Below the pieces are notes generated by a model. That model was given only the letters and a program-made list of their open reading frames with translations. It did no database searches and was not told the origin of the DNA. Positions 1 to 5,310 of a stretch of 5,310 nt of DNA are shown piece after piece. How positions within the stretch are numbered: position 1 is the stretch's first letter; every line of letters begins with the position of its first letter. This stretch comes from an uncultured Campylobacter sp. GTDB taxonomy: Bacteria > Campylobacterota > Campylobacteria > Campylobacterales > Campylobacteraceae. Location of the stretch: positions 1 to 5,310 of the forward strand of contig NZ_CALACG010000056.1 in the NCBI RefSeq assembly GCF_937890585.1. Reading direction: 5' to 3'. A program made the translations under genes and the position numbers.

Positions 1-1
1 A

Positions 2-280
2 AGAGAAAAAATACTATTTATAGAAAAAGAAGAGTTTCTAAAAGGTTCTTTGATTACAAAAGAAATAGATTATTTGGGTCAAGTGAAGCATCGTCTTATG
101 TATAATAAGAATATAATTTGTTTATCTGAAAAATACATTGACATGTTAGAAGTAAAACAAGGCGATAAACTGTTAATCTGCGAAGATGTTGGCAAACGAG
201 TAATATTAACATATTTACTTATGTGCTTATCATCTGGAGCGACATTGAAGTTAGAAAAGAAATTTTTAGAAAATATATAA
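2..280 (+). CDS. 3' part of an unrecognised small protein, possibly AbrB/MazE-like
   Basis: The reading frame is open from the first bases of the window to the TAA at 278-280, so about 92 C-terminal residues are visible and the true start probably lies upstream. A TTG at 50, preceded by AAAAGG at 40-45, could serve as an internal start, but the codons before it (reading REKILFIEKEEFLKGS) look protein-like, so I treat the gene as 5'-truncated. I do not recognise the family. The stretch KNIICLSEKYIDMLEVKQGD followed by KLLICED and KRVIL resembles the pattern 'strand, short helix, L-x-V-x-x-G-D, two strands' of SpoVT/AbrB or MazE swapped-hairpin DNA-binding domains; this is inference from pattern only. 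Leucine is mostly TTA and isoleucine often ATA, unlike the neighbouring genes, which use more CTT and CTA. It converges on putP. Confidence 0.65.
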   Translation, partial: REKILFIEKEEFLKGSLITKEIDYLGQVKHRLMYNKNIICLSEKYIDMLEVKQGDKLLICEDVGKRVILTYLLMCLSSGATLKLEKKFLENI

Positions 281-323
281 ATTTAGTATCTAATATCTAG
301 CTAAAGTTAAAATCAATACTTTC

Positions 324-356
324 AGAAATTCCCAGTTACAAGTACTAGGAATTTCT
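324..356. terminator. hairpin between convergent genes, probable bidirectional terminator
   Basis: AGAAATTCC at 324-332 and GGAATTTCT at 348-356 are perfect 9-base inverted repeats. Beyond one mismatched position the stem can be continued by AGT (334-336) and ACT (344-346), leaving a small loop. It lies in the 90-base gap between two convergent genes (stops at 280 and 373), where a terminator serving both is expected. There is no long T tract on either side, so termination efficiency is uncertain. Confidence 0.6.
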
Positions 357-370
357 TATAAATTTAAGAC

Positions 371-1858
371 CTAAAGTCTTGTTTTCATCTTTTCAAATTC
401 ATCTTTTATCACTTGCTCGTGTGGCTCGCTAGTCATTTTATTTATCGCGTCGCCCCAGATACTGACCATGATGATGGCTAAGCTTGAGGTTAAAATGCCT
501 GGTAAAATTTCATAAACATAGGCATTTAGCCCTGATGTTATCCAAAATATTACGGTCGCACCGCCAGCTATCATGCCAGCAAGTGCTCCAAGTGCGCTCA
601 TACGTTTCCAGTAAAGGCTAAAAAGTAGTACTGGACCAAAGCTCGCGCCAAATCCAGCCCAAGCGTTGCCAACGACGTTTAGAACGTTATCTGTAGAGAT
701 AAAGGCAAGCACTGTGGCAATTATCGCTACGACCACGACTGCATAGCGGCTGATCGCTGTTTGCGTGCTTTGGCTCACCTCTTTTTTATAAAAGGCAAAG
801 ATGAAGTCCTTGGTGACCGAGCTTGATGTGACTAAAAGCTGGCTTGAGATGGTACTCATGATCGCTGAAAGAACGGCTGAGATGATGATACCTATAAAAA
901 ATGGTGGGAAAAGTAGCTCACCAAGCTTTAAAAATACTGTCTCAGGATCACTTAGTCCGCCTCTTTGGCTAAAGTAGACAAAGCCGATAAGTCCGCTCAT
1001 AATTGCACCAAGTAGGCCGATCGTCATCCAGCCAATGCCGATCCTTCTTGCCTTTGCAAGCTCTTTTGAGTCACGTATCGCCATAAATCTAACTATGATA
1101 TGTGGTTGCCCAAAGTAGCCAAAGCCCCAAGCTAGAAGGCCCAAAATACCCCAGAAAGTCTGATCTCTAAATGGATTTAGGTGATTTGCATCAAGCCTGC
1201 TTATCTCTTTTATCAAATTTGTATCGCTTGGCAGGTCTAAATTTAGATATGCCACGACTGGGATCGAAACTAGGACACAAAACATCAAAAGACCCTGAAA
1301 TGCGTCAGTTATGCTAACAGCCTTAAATCCACCAAAAAATGTGTAAAAAACCACGATTATGAGCGTAAAGACCGCTCCGTATACGAATTTTAAGCCAAAA
1401 AAGCTCTCAAAAGTCTTGCCTCCAGCGATGATACCACTACTTACGTAAAGCGTGAAAAATATCAATATGATAAGACCTGAGATGATCCTTAAAATTTTCG
1501 TCCTGTCTTTAAAGCGGTTTTCTAAAAAGTCTGGTATCGTGATGCTATCGCTAGCGACCTCAGTATAGACCCTAAGCCTTTTTGCTAGAAATAAGTAATT
1601 GCAGTACGCTCCCACGATAAGACCAGCTATCATCCAGACATTTGCCACGCCAGTTGCGTATAAGGCCCCGGGCACGCCAAGTAGCATCCAACCACTCATA
1701 TCAGAGGCGCCAGCACTAAGTGCGGTGACGACTGGACCCATTTGACGGTTATCCAGCAGGTATTGGTTCATGCTTGCATTTTTATCGTAGAAATATCTTC
1801 CGATAAAGAGCAAAAAGCCAAAATAGATGGCGATGGCTATATAAGACCCAAAGCTCAT
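371..1858 (-). CDS. putP: Na+/proline symporter PutP
   Basis: Inner-membrane symporter of the solute:sodium symporter family (SSS/SLC5) that imports L-proline with Na+. At 495 residues it is close to the usual family length, with about 13 hydrophobic segments. Residues known to matter in E. coli PutP are recognisable in context: R38 in LDNRQMGP, D53 and S55 in the signature ALSAGASDMSGW (residues 46-57), Y138 in TLYVSSG, W244 in LAWGFGYFGQPH, and the Na2-site pair S335-T336 in AIMSTISSQLL. The E. coli Cys344 position is Ser339 here. The ATG start is supported by AAAGGA (complement of 1864-1869) five bases upstream. The gene is read away from the amino acid importer operon and has its own short leader. 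The proline catabolic gene putA, often next to putP in this group, is not in the window. Close relatives carry other solutes (pantothenate, sugars), but the core sequence is PutP-like. Confidence 0.93.
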   Translation of the reverse strand: MSFGSYIAIAIYFGFLLFIGRYFYDKNASMNQYLLDNRQMGPVVTALSAGASDMSGWMLLGVPGALYATGVANVWMIAGLIVGAYCNYLFLAKRLRVYTEVASDSITIPDFLENRFKDRTKILRIISGLIILIFFTLYVSSGIIAGGKTFESFFGLKFVYGAVFTLIIVVFYTFFGGFKAVSITDAFQGLLMFCVLVSIPVVAYLNLDLPSDTNLIKEISRLDANHLNPFRDQTFWGILGLLAWGFGYFGQPHIIVRFMAIRDSKELAKARRIGIGWMTIGLLGAIMSGLIGFVYFSQRGGLSDPETVFLKLGELLFPPFFIGIIISAVLSAIMSTISSQLLVTSSSVTKDFIFAFYKKEVSQSTQTAISRYAVVVVAIIATVLAFISTDNVLNVVGNAWAGFGASFGPVLLFSLYWKRMSALGALAGMIAGGATVIFWITSGLNAYVYEILPGILTSSLAIIMVSIWGDAINKMTSEPHEQVIKDEFEKMKTRL

Positions 1859-1888
1859 AAAATTCCTTTCAAATAAAATAAAACGGTT

Positions 1889-1911
1889 ATGTTATTACAA
1901 AAATATTTAAA
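1889..1911 (-). promoter_or_regulatory. candidate putP promoter
   Basis: On the minus strand this block reads TTTAAATAT, a T-run ending in TTG, then TAATAACAT. TAACAT (complement of 1889-1894) is a plausible -10 element with four of six consensus matches, 30 bases before the putP ATG. Campylobacter housekeeping promoters typically have an AT-rich periodic upstream region instead of a clear -35 box, and this fits. A nearly identical block precedes the chemoreceptor gene at 4302-4323, which raises confidence. No transcription start is known. Confidence 0.4.
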
Positions 1912-1932
1912 TTTCAATGAGCGGGCTCGTTC

Positions 1933-1962
1933 CTTAAAAATTTTTAAGCAAAATGATATATA
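1933..1962 (+). promoter_or_regulatory. candidate promoter of the amino acid importer operon
   Basis: TGATATATA at 1954-1962 reads as an extended -10 (TG, one base, then TATATA). Just upstream is TTTTTAAG (1941-1948), like the T-rich elements seen ahead of Campylobacter -10 boxes. A start near 1969 would give a leader of about 40 bases before the TTG at 2008. The upstream element is half of a perfect 16-base palindrome (1933-1948), and the -10 lies within a wider dyad (1951-1978), so regulated transcription is possible. Confidence 0.45.
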
Positions 1963-1978
1963 TTTTTTCGTATCATTT
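1951..1978. repeat. 8-base inverted repeat straddling the -10 region
   Basis: AAATGATA (1951-1958) and TATCATTT (1971-1978) are perfect inverted repeats separated by 12 bases, one half covering the left of the proposed -10 and the other near the expected transcription start. The spacing puts the half-sites about two helical turns apart centre to centre, as suits a dimeric repressor. No known regulator is identified. The flanking AT-richness makes chance symmetry possible. Confidence 0.45.
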
Positions 1979-2007
1979 AAGGCTACATTTTAAAGAAAAG
2001 GACGAAG

Positions 2008-2718
2008 TTGAAGGCTCAAAATTTAGCTAAATTTCTGTTTTTTATAACAATCGTCTCATTGGGCGCATATTTTTTCTACCCAAGGGAGCTTAGCGATGCT
2101 CAAGAGCTCGCATACATCAAGAGCTACGGAGTAACACTAGGGCTTACTATTGGTGGTGTCGTCATAGGTATTACGCTTGGATTTATCTTGGCGTTTATTA
2201 AATTTTTAAACATCAAAGTTATAAATTTTATAATAGACGAATACATCGACATCTTGCGTGGAACGCCTGTAATACTTCAACTTCTAATATTTTCAGTGGT
2301 CATTTTCGCCACTTGGAGCGACAACTTCTATGTCGCCGTGATCGCACTTGGACTAAATAGCTCGGCATACGTCGCTGAGATCGTAAGAAGCGGCATAAAT
2401 AGCGTTGATAAAGGCCAGATGGAGGCAGCACGCGCGATGGGTCTAAACTACTACGTTTCTATGCGTGAGGTGGTTTTTCCACAGGCTACAAAAAACATCT
2501 TGCCAGCGCTTGCAAACGAATTTATCTCACTTTTTAAAGAAACTTCAGTCGTTGGCTACATAAGTGTTGTTGATATCACGATGCAAAGTAAGAGCTTGCA
2601 GGCAGTGTTTTACAGCCCAGAGCCAGTCATTTTTACAGGCATCGTTTACTACGTGAGCGTTAAATTTTTCACCTTCTTGGTGAAGCTACTTGAGAGGAGA
2701 CTAAATCGCCATGATTGA
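2008..2718 (+). CDS. polar amino acid ABC transporter permease (HisM/GlnP family)
   Basis: Inner-membrane subunit of a type I ABC importer for a polar amino acid. The 236 residues include a first hydrophobic helix (about 9-24), a long helix pair around 41-65 and 88-102, further segments at about 107-125 and a last helix near 206-228. Family marks are RGTP at 84-87, AYVAEIVR at 120-127, and the cytoplasmic EAA loop (E139-A140-A141, G145, P158) that docks onto the ATPase. The start is TTG at 2008: AAGGA at 1998-2002 sits five bases before it, an in-frame stop at 1978 excludes a longer protein, and no nearby in-frame ATG exists. It is first in the operon and overlaps the ATPase gene by 8 bases. 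Only one permease gene is present, so a homodimer is inferred. It resembles the PaqP-type glutamine permease described in C. jejuni, but orthology is not shown. Confidence 0.92.
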   Translation: MKAQNLAKFLFFITIVSLGAYFFYPRELSDAQELAYIKSYGVTLGLTIGGVVIGITLGFILAFIKFLNIKVINFIIDEYIDILRGTPVILQLLIFSVVIFATWSDNFYVAVIALGLNSSAYVAEIVRSGINSVDKGQMEAARAMGLNYYVSMREVVFPQATKNILPALANEFISLFKETSVVGYISVVDITMQSKSLQAVFYSPEPVIFTGIVYYVSVKFFTFLVKLLERRLNRHD

Positions 2719-3439
2719 GATTAAAAATTTAAATAAAAGCTATGGCGATCTACTCGTTTTAAACGATATTAGCGTAAATATCAAAAAAGGTGAGGTTATA
2801 GCGATAATCGGCCCAAGTGGTGGTGGCAAAAGTACATTTTTGCGCTGCATAAACCGCCTTGAAGAGCCAGATAGCGGACATATCAAGATAAACGGCGAAG
2901 ATATCTTGGATAAAAAATCAGACATAAATAAAATTCGCCAAAAAGTGAGCATGGTGTTTCAGCACTTTAACCTTTTTGCAAACAAAAACGTCTTGCAAAA
3001 TTTGACTCTAGCTCCGATAAAAGCTGGGATCTTAGACAAAGAGAGTGCTGAGAGGAGGGCAGATGAACTGCTAAAGAGTGTTGGGCTAAGCGATAAGAAA
3101 TTTGCCTACCCGCACAAGCTCTCAGGCGGTCAAAAGCAGCGTATCGCGATCGCTAGAAGCCTAGCTATGGATCCAGAGGTGATACTATTTGACGAGCCAA
3201 CAAGTGCGCTCGATCCTGAGATGATCGGCGAGGTGCTTGATATCATGAAAGATGTTGCAGCCAAGGGCATAACGATGCTTGTGGTGACTCATGAGATGGG
3301 CTTTGCAAGAAATGTGGCAAATAGAATTTTCTTTATGGACAAAGGCAAGATAGTAGTTGATGACACACCAAAAAATGTCTTCACAAATCCGCAGCACGAG
3401 CGTCTGCGAGAGTTTTTAGGTAAAATTTTAAATCACTAA
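2711..3439 (+). CDS. polar amino acid ABC transporter ATP-binding protein (GlnQ/HisP family)
   Basis: Cytoplasmic ATPase that powers the permease encoded just upstream. All catalytic motifs are intact in 242 residues, the usual length: aromatic A-loop Y11, Walker A GPSGGGKST (34-42), Q-loop Q84 in MVFQHFNLF, signature LSGGQKQR (137-144), Walker B VILFDEP (157-163) with catalytic E162, D-loop SALD (165-168) and H-loop H194 in VVTHEMGFA. The motif MVFQHFNLF and the THEMGFAR tail are typical of the polar amino acid uptake subfamily. The ATG lies inside the last codons of the permease gene, preceded by GAGAGGAG (2692-2699) at a rather long spacing, so translational coupling is likely. It resembles PaqQ of C. 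jejuni, and the exact substrate cannot be read from this subunit. Confidence 0.95.
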   Translation: MIEIKNLNKSYGDLLVLNDISVNIKKGEVIAIIGPSGGGKSTFLRCINRLEEPDSGHIKINGEDILDKKSDINKIRQKVSMVFQHFNLFANKNVLQNLTLAPIKAGILDKESAERRADELLKSVGLSDKKFAYPHKLSGGQKQRIAIARSLAMDPEVILFDEPTSALDPEMIGEVLDIMKDVAAKGITMLVVTHEMGFARNVANRIFFMDKGKIVVDDTPKNVFTNPQHERLREFLGKILNH

Positions 3440-3440
3440 T

Positions 3441-3447
3441 AAGGAGA
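3441..3447 (+). promoter_or_regulatory. strong ribosome binding site of the binding-protein gene
   Basis: AAGGAGA, near-perfect Shine-Dalgarno, sits three bases before the ATG at 3451 when counted from its last base. It is stronger and better placed than the sites of the two upstream genes. This fits the usual need for more binding protein than membrane subunits. Confidence 0.7.
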
Positions 3448-3450
3448 AAA

Positions 3451-4221
3451 ATGAAAAATTTATTAAAAGTTCTAGCATTAGGGTTAGTTATGTTTTTTAT
3501 AGGTTGTGGCGATGATAGTGGCAAAAAAGCCACTGCAAATGCGCCAGAAGCTAGCAAAGAGATAGTTTATAAGGTGGGTTCAAGCGCTGATTACCCTCCG
3601 TTTGAGTATCTTGATGATAAAAATCAAATCGTTGGTTTTGAGATCGATCTTCTAAATGAGATCACTAAAAAAACTGGGATCAAATTTGACGTTGCAAATA
3701 TGAGTTTTGATGGGCTAATACCAGCTTTAAAAACGGGCAAGATCGATATCGCTATAAGCGGCATGAGTGCGACTGACGAGAGAAGAAAGTCTGTTGATTT
3801 TACTAAGCCATATTATTTCTCAGAGAATTTATTTATCCGCAAAAAAGGCTCAGACGTAAATAAAGACAATCTTAAAGATAGGAAAATTTCAGCTCAAGTT
3901 GGCACGCTTCAAGAAGAGGCAGCTAAAAATATCACAACTCAGTCAATCCCAGCTGAAAACGTAGCAGCAGCTATAATGTCACTAAATGCCGGCAAAATCG
4001 ATGTTGTGCTTACTGATAGCCCAATAGGTGTTGAGTTTTTGAAACAAAATCCAGACTTAGAGGAGTTTTTAAGACTTCCTGACGGCACAGAGGGCTTTGC
4101 GATGGCATTTGATAAGGGTAAACACACCGATCTTATCAAAAAGATAGACGCCACGATCGAAGAGCTACAAAAATCTGGCGAATTTGACAAAATGCTCGCT
4201 AAATACGACCTTAAAAAATAA
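3451..4221 (+). CDS. amino acid ABC transporter substrate-binding lipoprotein (SBP family 3)
   Basis: Receptor that captures an amino acid outside the inner membrane and delivers it to the permease. The 256-residue precursor starts with a lipoprotein signal peptide: basic MKNLLK, a hydrophobic core, then FIGC with Cys19 as the acylation site and an Asp/Ser/Lys-rich linker to about residue 36. Family 3 marks follow: SADYPPFEY (45-53), the signature start GFEIDL (62-67), SFDGLIPAL (85-93), and ISGMSATDERRKSVDFTKPYY (102-122 region), where R111 matches the arginine that holds the ligand carboxylate in HisJ/GlnH. QVGT (149-152) lines the second lobe, and D189 in LTDSP matches the aspartate that holds the amino group. 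These residues indicate an L-amino acid ligand, and the side-chain preference (Gln, Glu, His, Arg, Cys) cannot be decided. It is the last gene of the operon, ahead of a hairpin. Confidence 0.94.
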   Translation: MKNLLKVLALGLVMFFIGCGDDSGKKATANAPEASKEIVYKVGSSADYPPFEYLDDKNQIVGFEIDLLNEITKKTGIKFDVANMSFDGLIPALKTGKIDIAISGMSATDERRKSVDFTKPYYFSENLFIRKKGSDVNKDNLKDRKISAQVGTLQEEAAKNITTQSIPAENVAAAIMSLNAGKIDVVLTDSPIGVEFLKQNPDLEEFLRLPDGTEGFAMAFDKGKHTDLIKKIDATIEELQKSGEFDKMLAKYDLKK

Positions 4222-4234
4222 ATCCTAATATAAA

Positions 4235-4263
4235 TTTGCAAGAGGCAAGATGCTTCTTGCAAA
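4235..4263 (+). terminator. hairpin terminating the amino acid importer operon
   Basis: TTTGCAAGAGGC (4235-4246) pairs with GCTTCTTGCAAA (4252-4263) to make a 12-base stem with one G-U pair and a five-base loop AAGAT. It begins 13 bases after the binding-protein stop. The bases after it are A-rich rather than T-rich, so it may need help to terminate or may mainly protect the 3' end of the message. Confidence 0.65.
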
Positions 4264-4301
4264 AAATCTCACAAATTTCTAATTTATAAAATTAAATATT
4301 A

Positions 4302-4323
4302 TTTAAATATATTGTAATAAAAT
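4302..4323 (+). promoter_or_regulatory. candidate promoter of the chemoreceptor gene
   Basis: The block reads TTTAAATAT, then ATTG, then TAATAAAAT. TAAAAT (4318-4323) matches the -10 consensus at five of six bases and ends 26 bases before the ATG at 4350. The arrangement is almost the same as the putP promoter candidate (1889-1911, minus strand). No sigma-28 or sigma-54 type sequence is evident, so housekeeping transcription is inferred. Confidence 0.45.
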
Positions 4324-4337
4324 TGTCAATTTGATTT

Positions 4338-4344
4338 AAGGAGA
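4338..4344 (+). promoter_or_regulatory. ribosome binding site deciding the chemoreceptor start
   Basis: AAGGAGA lies five bases before the ATG at 4350. Another ATG at 4345 is followed directly by TAA and is not a usable start, so 4350 is chosen. Confidence 0.75.
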
Positions 4345-4349
4345 ATGTA

Positions 4350-5310
4350 ATGAAATCACTCAGGATGAGAACGGCACTTGTGCTAAGTGTCATGCTTTTG
4401 GTTTGTGTTAGTGTGGTTGGTCTTGTGACCTATAACATGGCTAAAAATTTATATACCGACAGGGTCGAAAGTAAAGAATTCCCACTTGCTGTCAATGAAG
4501 TTGGTTATAAAATAGAATCTTACATCGATAAGATAATCGACGCTTCTTATCAAATAACTCAAAATAGCTTTTTAATAGACTGGGTCAAAAATGGCGAGGA
4601 CGAGCACGGCAGAAAGGTCTTGTTTGACTATTTTCAAACTCTTGCTAAAAATTTAAAGCTAGATACGATAATGTTTGGCTCAGATAGAACCCTAAACTAC
4701 TACGTCGAAGATAAAATTTTAAAGGTCATTAACCCAGAAAATGACAAGTGGTACTACGCCTTAAAAGATGGCAGCAGCCCAAGCCTGATCGACATCAACA
4801 AGGCTGAAGACGGCAGTGGCAAGATAATGATGTATATAAACTACAAAGTTCAAAAAGATGATAAATTTTATGGTATCGCAGCGACTGGCGTAAATTTAAG
4901 CGAGATAGTAAATTTTGTCCAGTCACAAAAGATAGGTCGCGGCGGTAAATTTCTACTAGTTGATGAAAAAGGCGACATCAAGATCGGCAAAGATGCAAGT
5001 GGCAATCTAAAAGATATAGTAGGCGATGCAAATCTTAAAAAGCTAATCAACGAAAATGGCAGCTACATATCGCTAGATAAAGATGGCAAAAATTTATTGA
5101 TCGGCTCAAAATATATCAAAAGTATGGGCTGGTATCTTATCGGCGAGCTTGACAAAGATGAGCTTTTAGAGGATCTAAACTCACTTGCTTATGCGTCTGT
5201 TGGAGTGCTTGTAGTGGTACTTATTTTAGGACTATTGCTCTCACTTTACCTATCTTCTTATCTCCTAAAAATCATCCTCAAACTAAAAACAGGCCTACTA
5301 TCTTTCTTTG
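4350..5310 (+). CDS. methyl-accepting chemotaxis protein with dCache sensor, 3' truncated by window edge
   Basis: Membrane chemoreceptor, of which the first 320 residues are visible with no stop; the signalling part lies beyond the window. A membrane helix at about 8-28 is followed by an extracytoplasmic domain of about 250 residues and a second helix at about 281-303. The outer domain reads as a double Cache: a long first helix, IMFGSDRTLNYY in the membrane-distal part, W134-Y135-Y136, KIMMYINYKV then FYGIAATGVNLSEI, and the proximal module GGKFLLVDEKGDIKI followed by MGWYLIGELDKDELL. The last residues, KLKTGLLSFF, match the start of the unusual HAMP-like segment common in Campylobacter receptors, which is why I favour a chemoreceptor over a Cache-containing histidine kinase or diguanylate cyclase. 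The arginine two residues before the tryptophan, typical of amino acid-binding dCache domains, is Asp132 here, so the ligand is unknown. The upstream hairpin and own promoter region suggest separate transcription. Confidence 0.85.
   Translation, partial: MKSLRMRTALVLSVMLLVCVSVVGLVTYNMAKNLYTDRVESKEFPLAVNEVGYKIESYIDKIIDASYQITQNSFLIDWVKNGEDEHGRKVLFDYFQTLAKNLKLDTIMFGSDRTLNYYVEDKILKVINPENDKWYYALKDGSSPSLIDINKAEDGSGKIMMYINYKVQKDDKFYGIAATGVNLSEIVNFVQSQKIGRGGKFLLVDEKGDIKIGKDASGNLKDIVGDANLKKLINENGSYISLDKDGKNLLIGSKYIKSMGWYLIGELDKDELLEDLNSLAYASVGVLVVVLILGLLLSLYLSSYLLKIILKLKTGLLSFF

Noticed and set aside
1919..1948. GC-rich hairpin plus T-rich stretch as an intrinsic terminator or small RNA
   Set aside because: The stem is only four pairs with a two-base loop, too tight to fold well in RNA, and it lies between divergent genes where no transcript is expected to end.
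1951..1978. Possible Fur box in the importer promoter region
   Set aside because: The ATGATA and TATCAT elements recall Fur half-sites, but they are 12 bases apart, too far for a standard Fur box, and the downstream genes are amino acid transport genes.
2740..2952. Minus-strand open frame inside the ATPase gene
   Set aside because: It is antisense to the Walker A and Q-loop coding region, with no ribosome site or family resemblance.
3185..3397. Minus-strand open frame in the 3' half of the ATPase gene
   Set aside because: It is antisense to the Walker B and H-loop region, and its composition is that of a complementary frame.
3939..4262. Minus-strand open frame of about 107 codons under the binding-protein gene
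   Set aside because: It lies antisense to a clearly conserved binding protein and runs through the terminator hairpin; its translation is serine- and leucine-rich with no recognisable domain, as expected of a shadow frame.
4222..4349. Sigma-28 or sigma-54 promoter for the chemoreceptor
   Set aside because: No GG-N10-GC element and no convincing CGATWT-type -10 were seen; the TAAAAT housekeeping-like element fits better.
4868..5050. Minus-strand open frame of about 60 codons inside the chemoreceptor gene
   Set aside because: The + strand encodes a coherent Cache domain across the whole stretch, so the minus frame is a by-product.

Overview
The window most likely comes from a Campylobacter-type Campylobacterota (Epsilonproteobacteria), with a C. 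concisus-like flavour. The DNA is AT-rich and full of AAATTT/TTTAAA words, with compact intergenic gaps, AAGGA ribosome sites, TTG starts beside ATG, and a chemoreceptor whose second membrane helix runs into a GLLSFF segment familiar from Campylobacter receptors. The genus is an inference from content and style, and the species cannot be fixed.

Layout. (1) Bases 1-280 hold the 3' end of a small unrecognised gene on the + strand, possibly with an AbrB/MazE-like DNA-binding fold, whose codon use differs from the rest. (2) A hairpin at 324-356 separates it from the convergent putP gene (minus strand, 371-1858), a complete Na+/proline symporter. (3) A 149-base divergent spacer (1859-2007) holds the putP promoter region and the promoter region of the next operon, with several dyad-symmetric sequences. 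(4) Bases 2008-4221 form a three-gene operon for a polar amino acid ABC importer: permease (TTG start), ATPase (overlapping the permease by 8 bases) and lipoprotein binding protein (11 bases downstream). It closes with a strong hairpin at 4235-4263. (5) A separate promoter region and ribosome site lead into a methyl-accepting-chemotaxis-type receptor starting at 4350. Its Cache sensor domain is complete, and it runs off the window at 5310 just after the second membrane helix.

How they fit. Campylobacters live largely on amino and organic acids. PutP brings in proline with sodium, the ABC system brings in a polar amino acid at the cost of ATP, and the receptor probably senses a small extracytoplasmic nutrient or signal and steers swimming. 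This is core-type nutrient uptake and taxis. I found no CRISPR array, RNA gene, mobile element or clearly undescribed system. The points most worth checking are the dyad around the importer promoter, a near-identical promoter-like block in front of putP and the receptor gene, the missing arginine in the receptor's ligand motif, and the odd small gene at the left edge.
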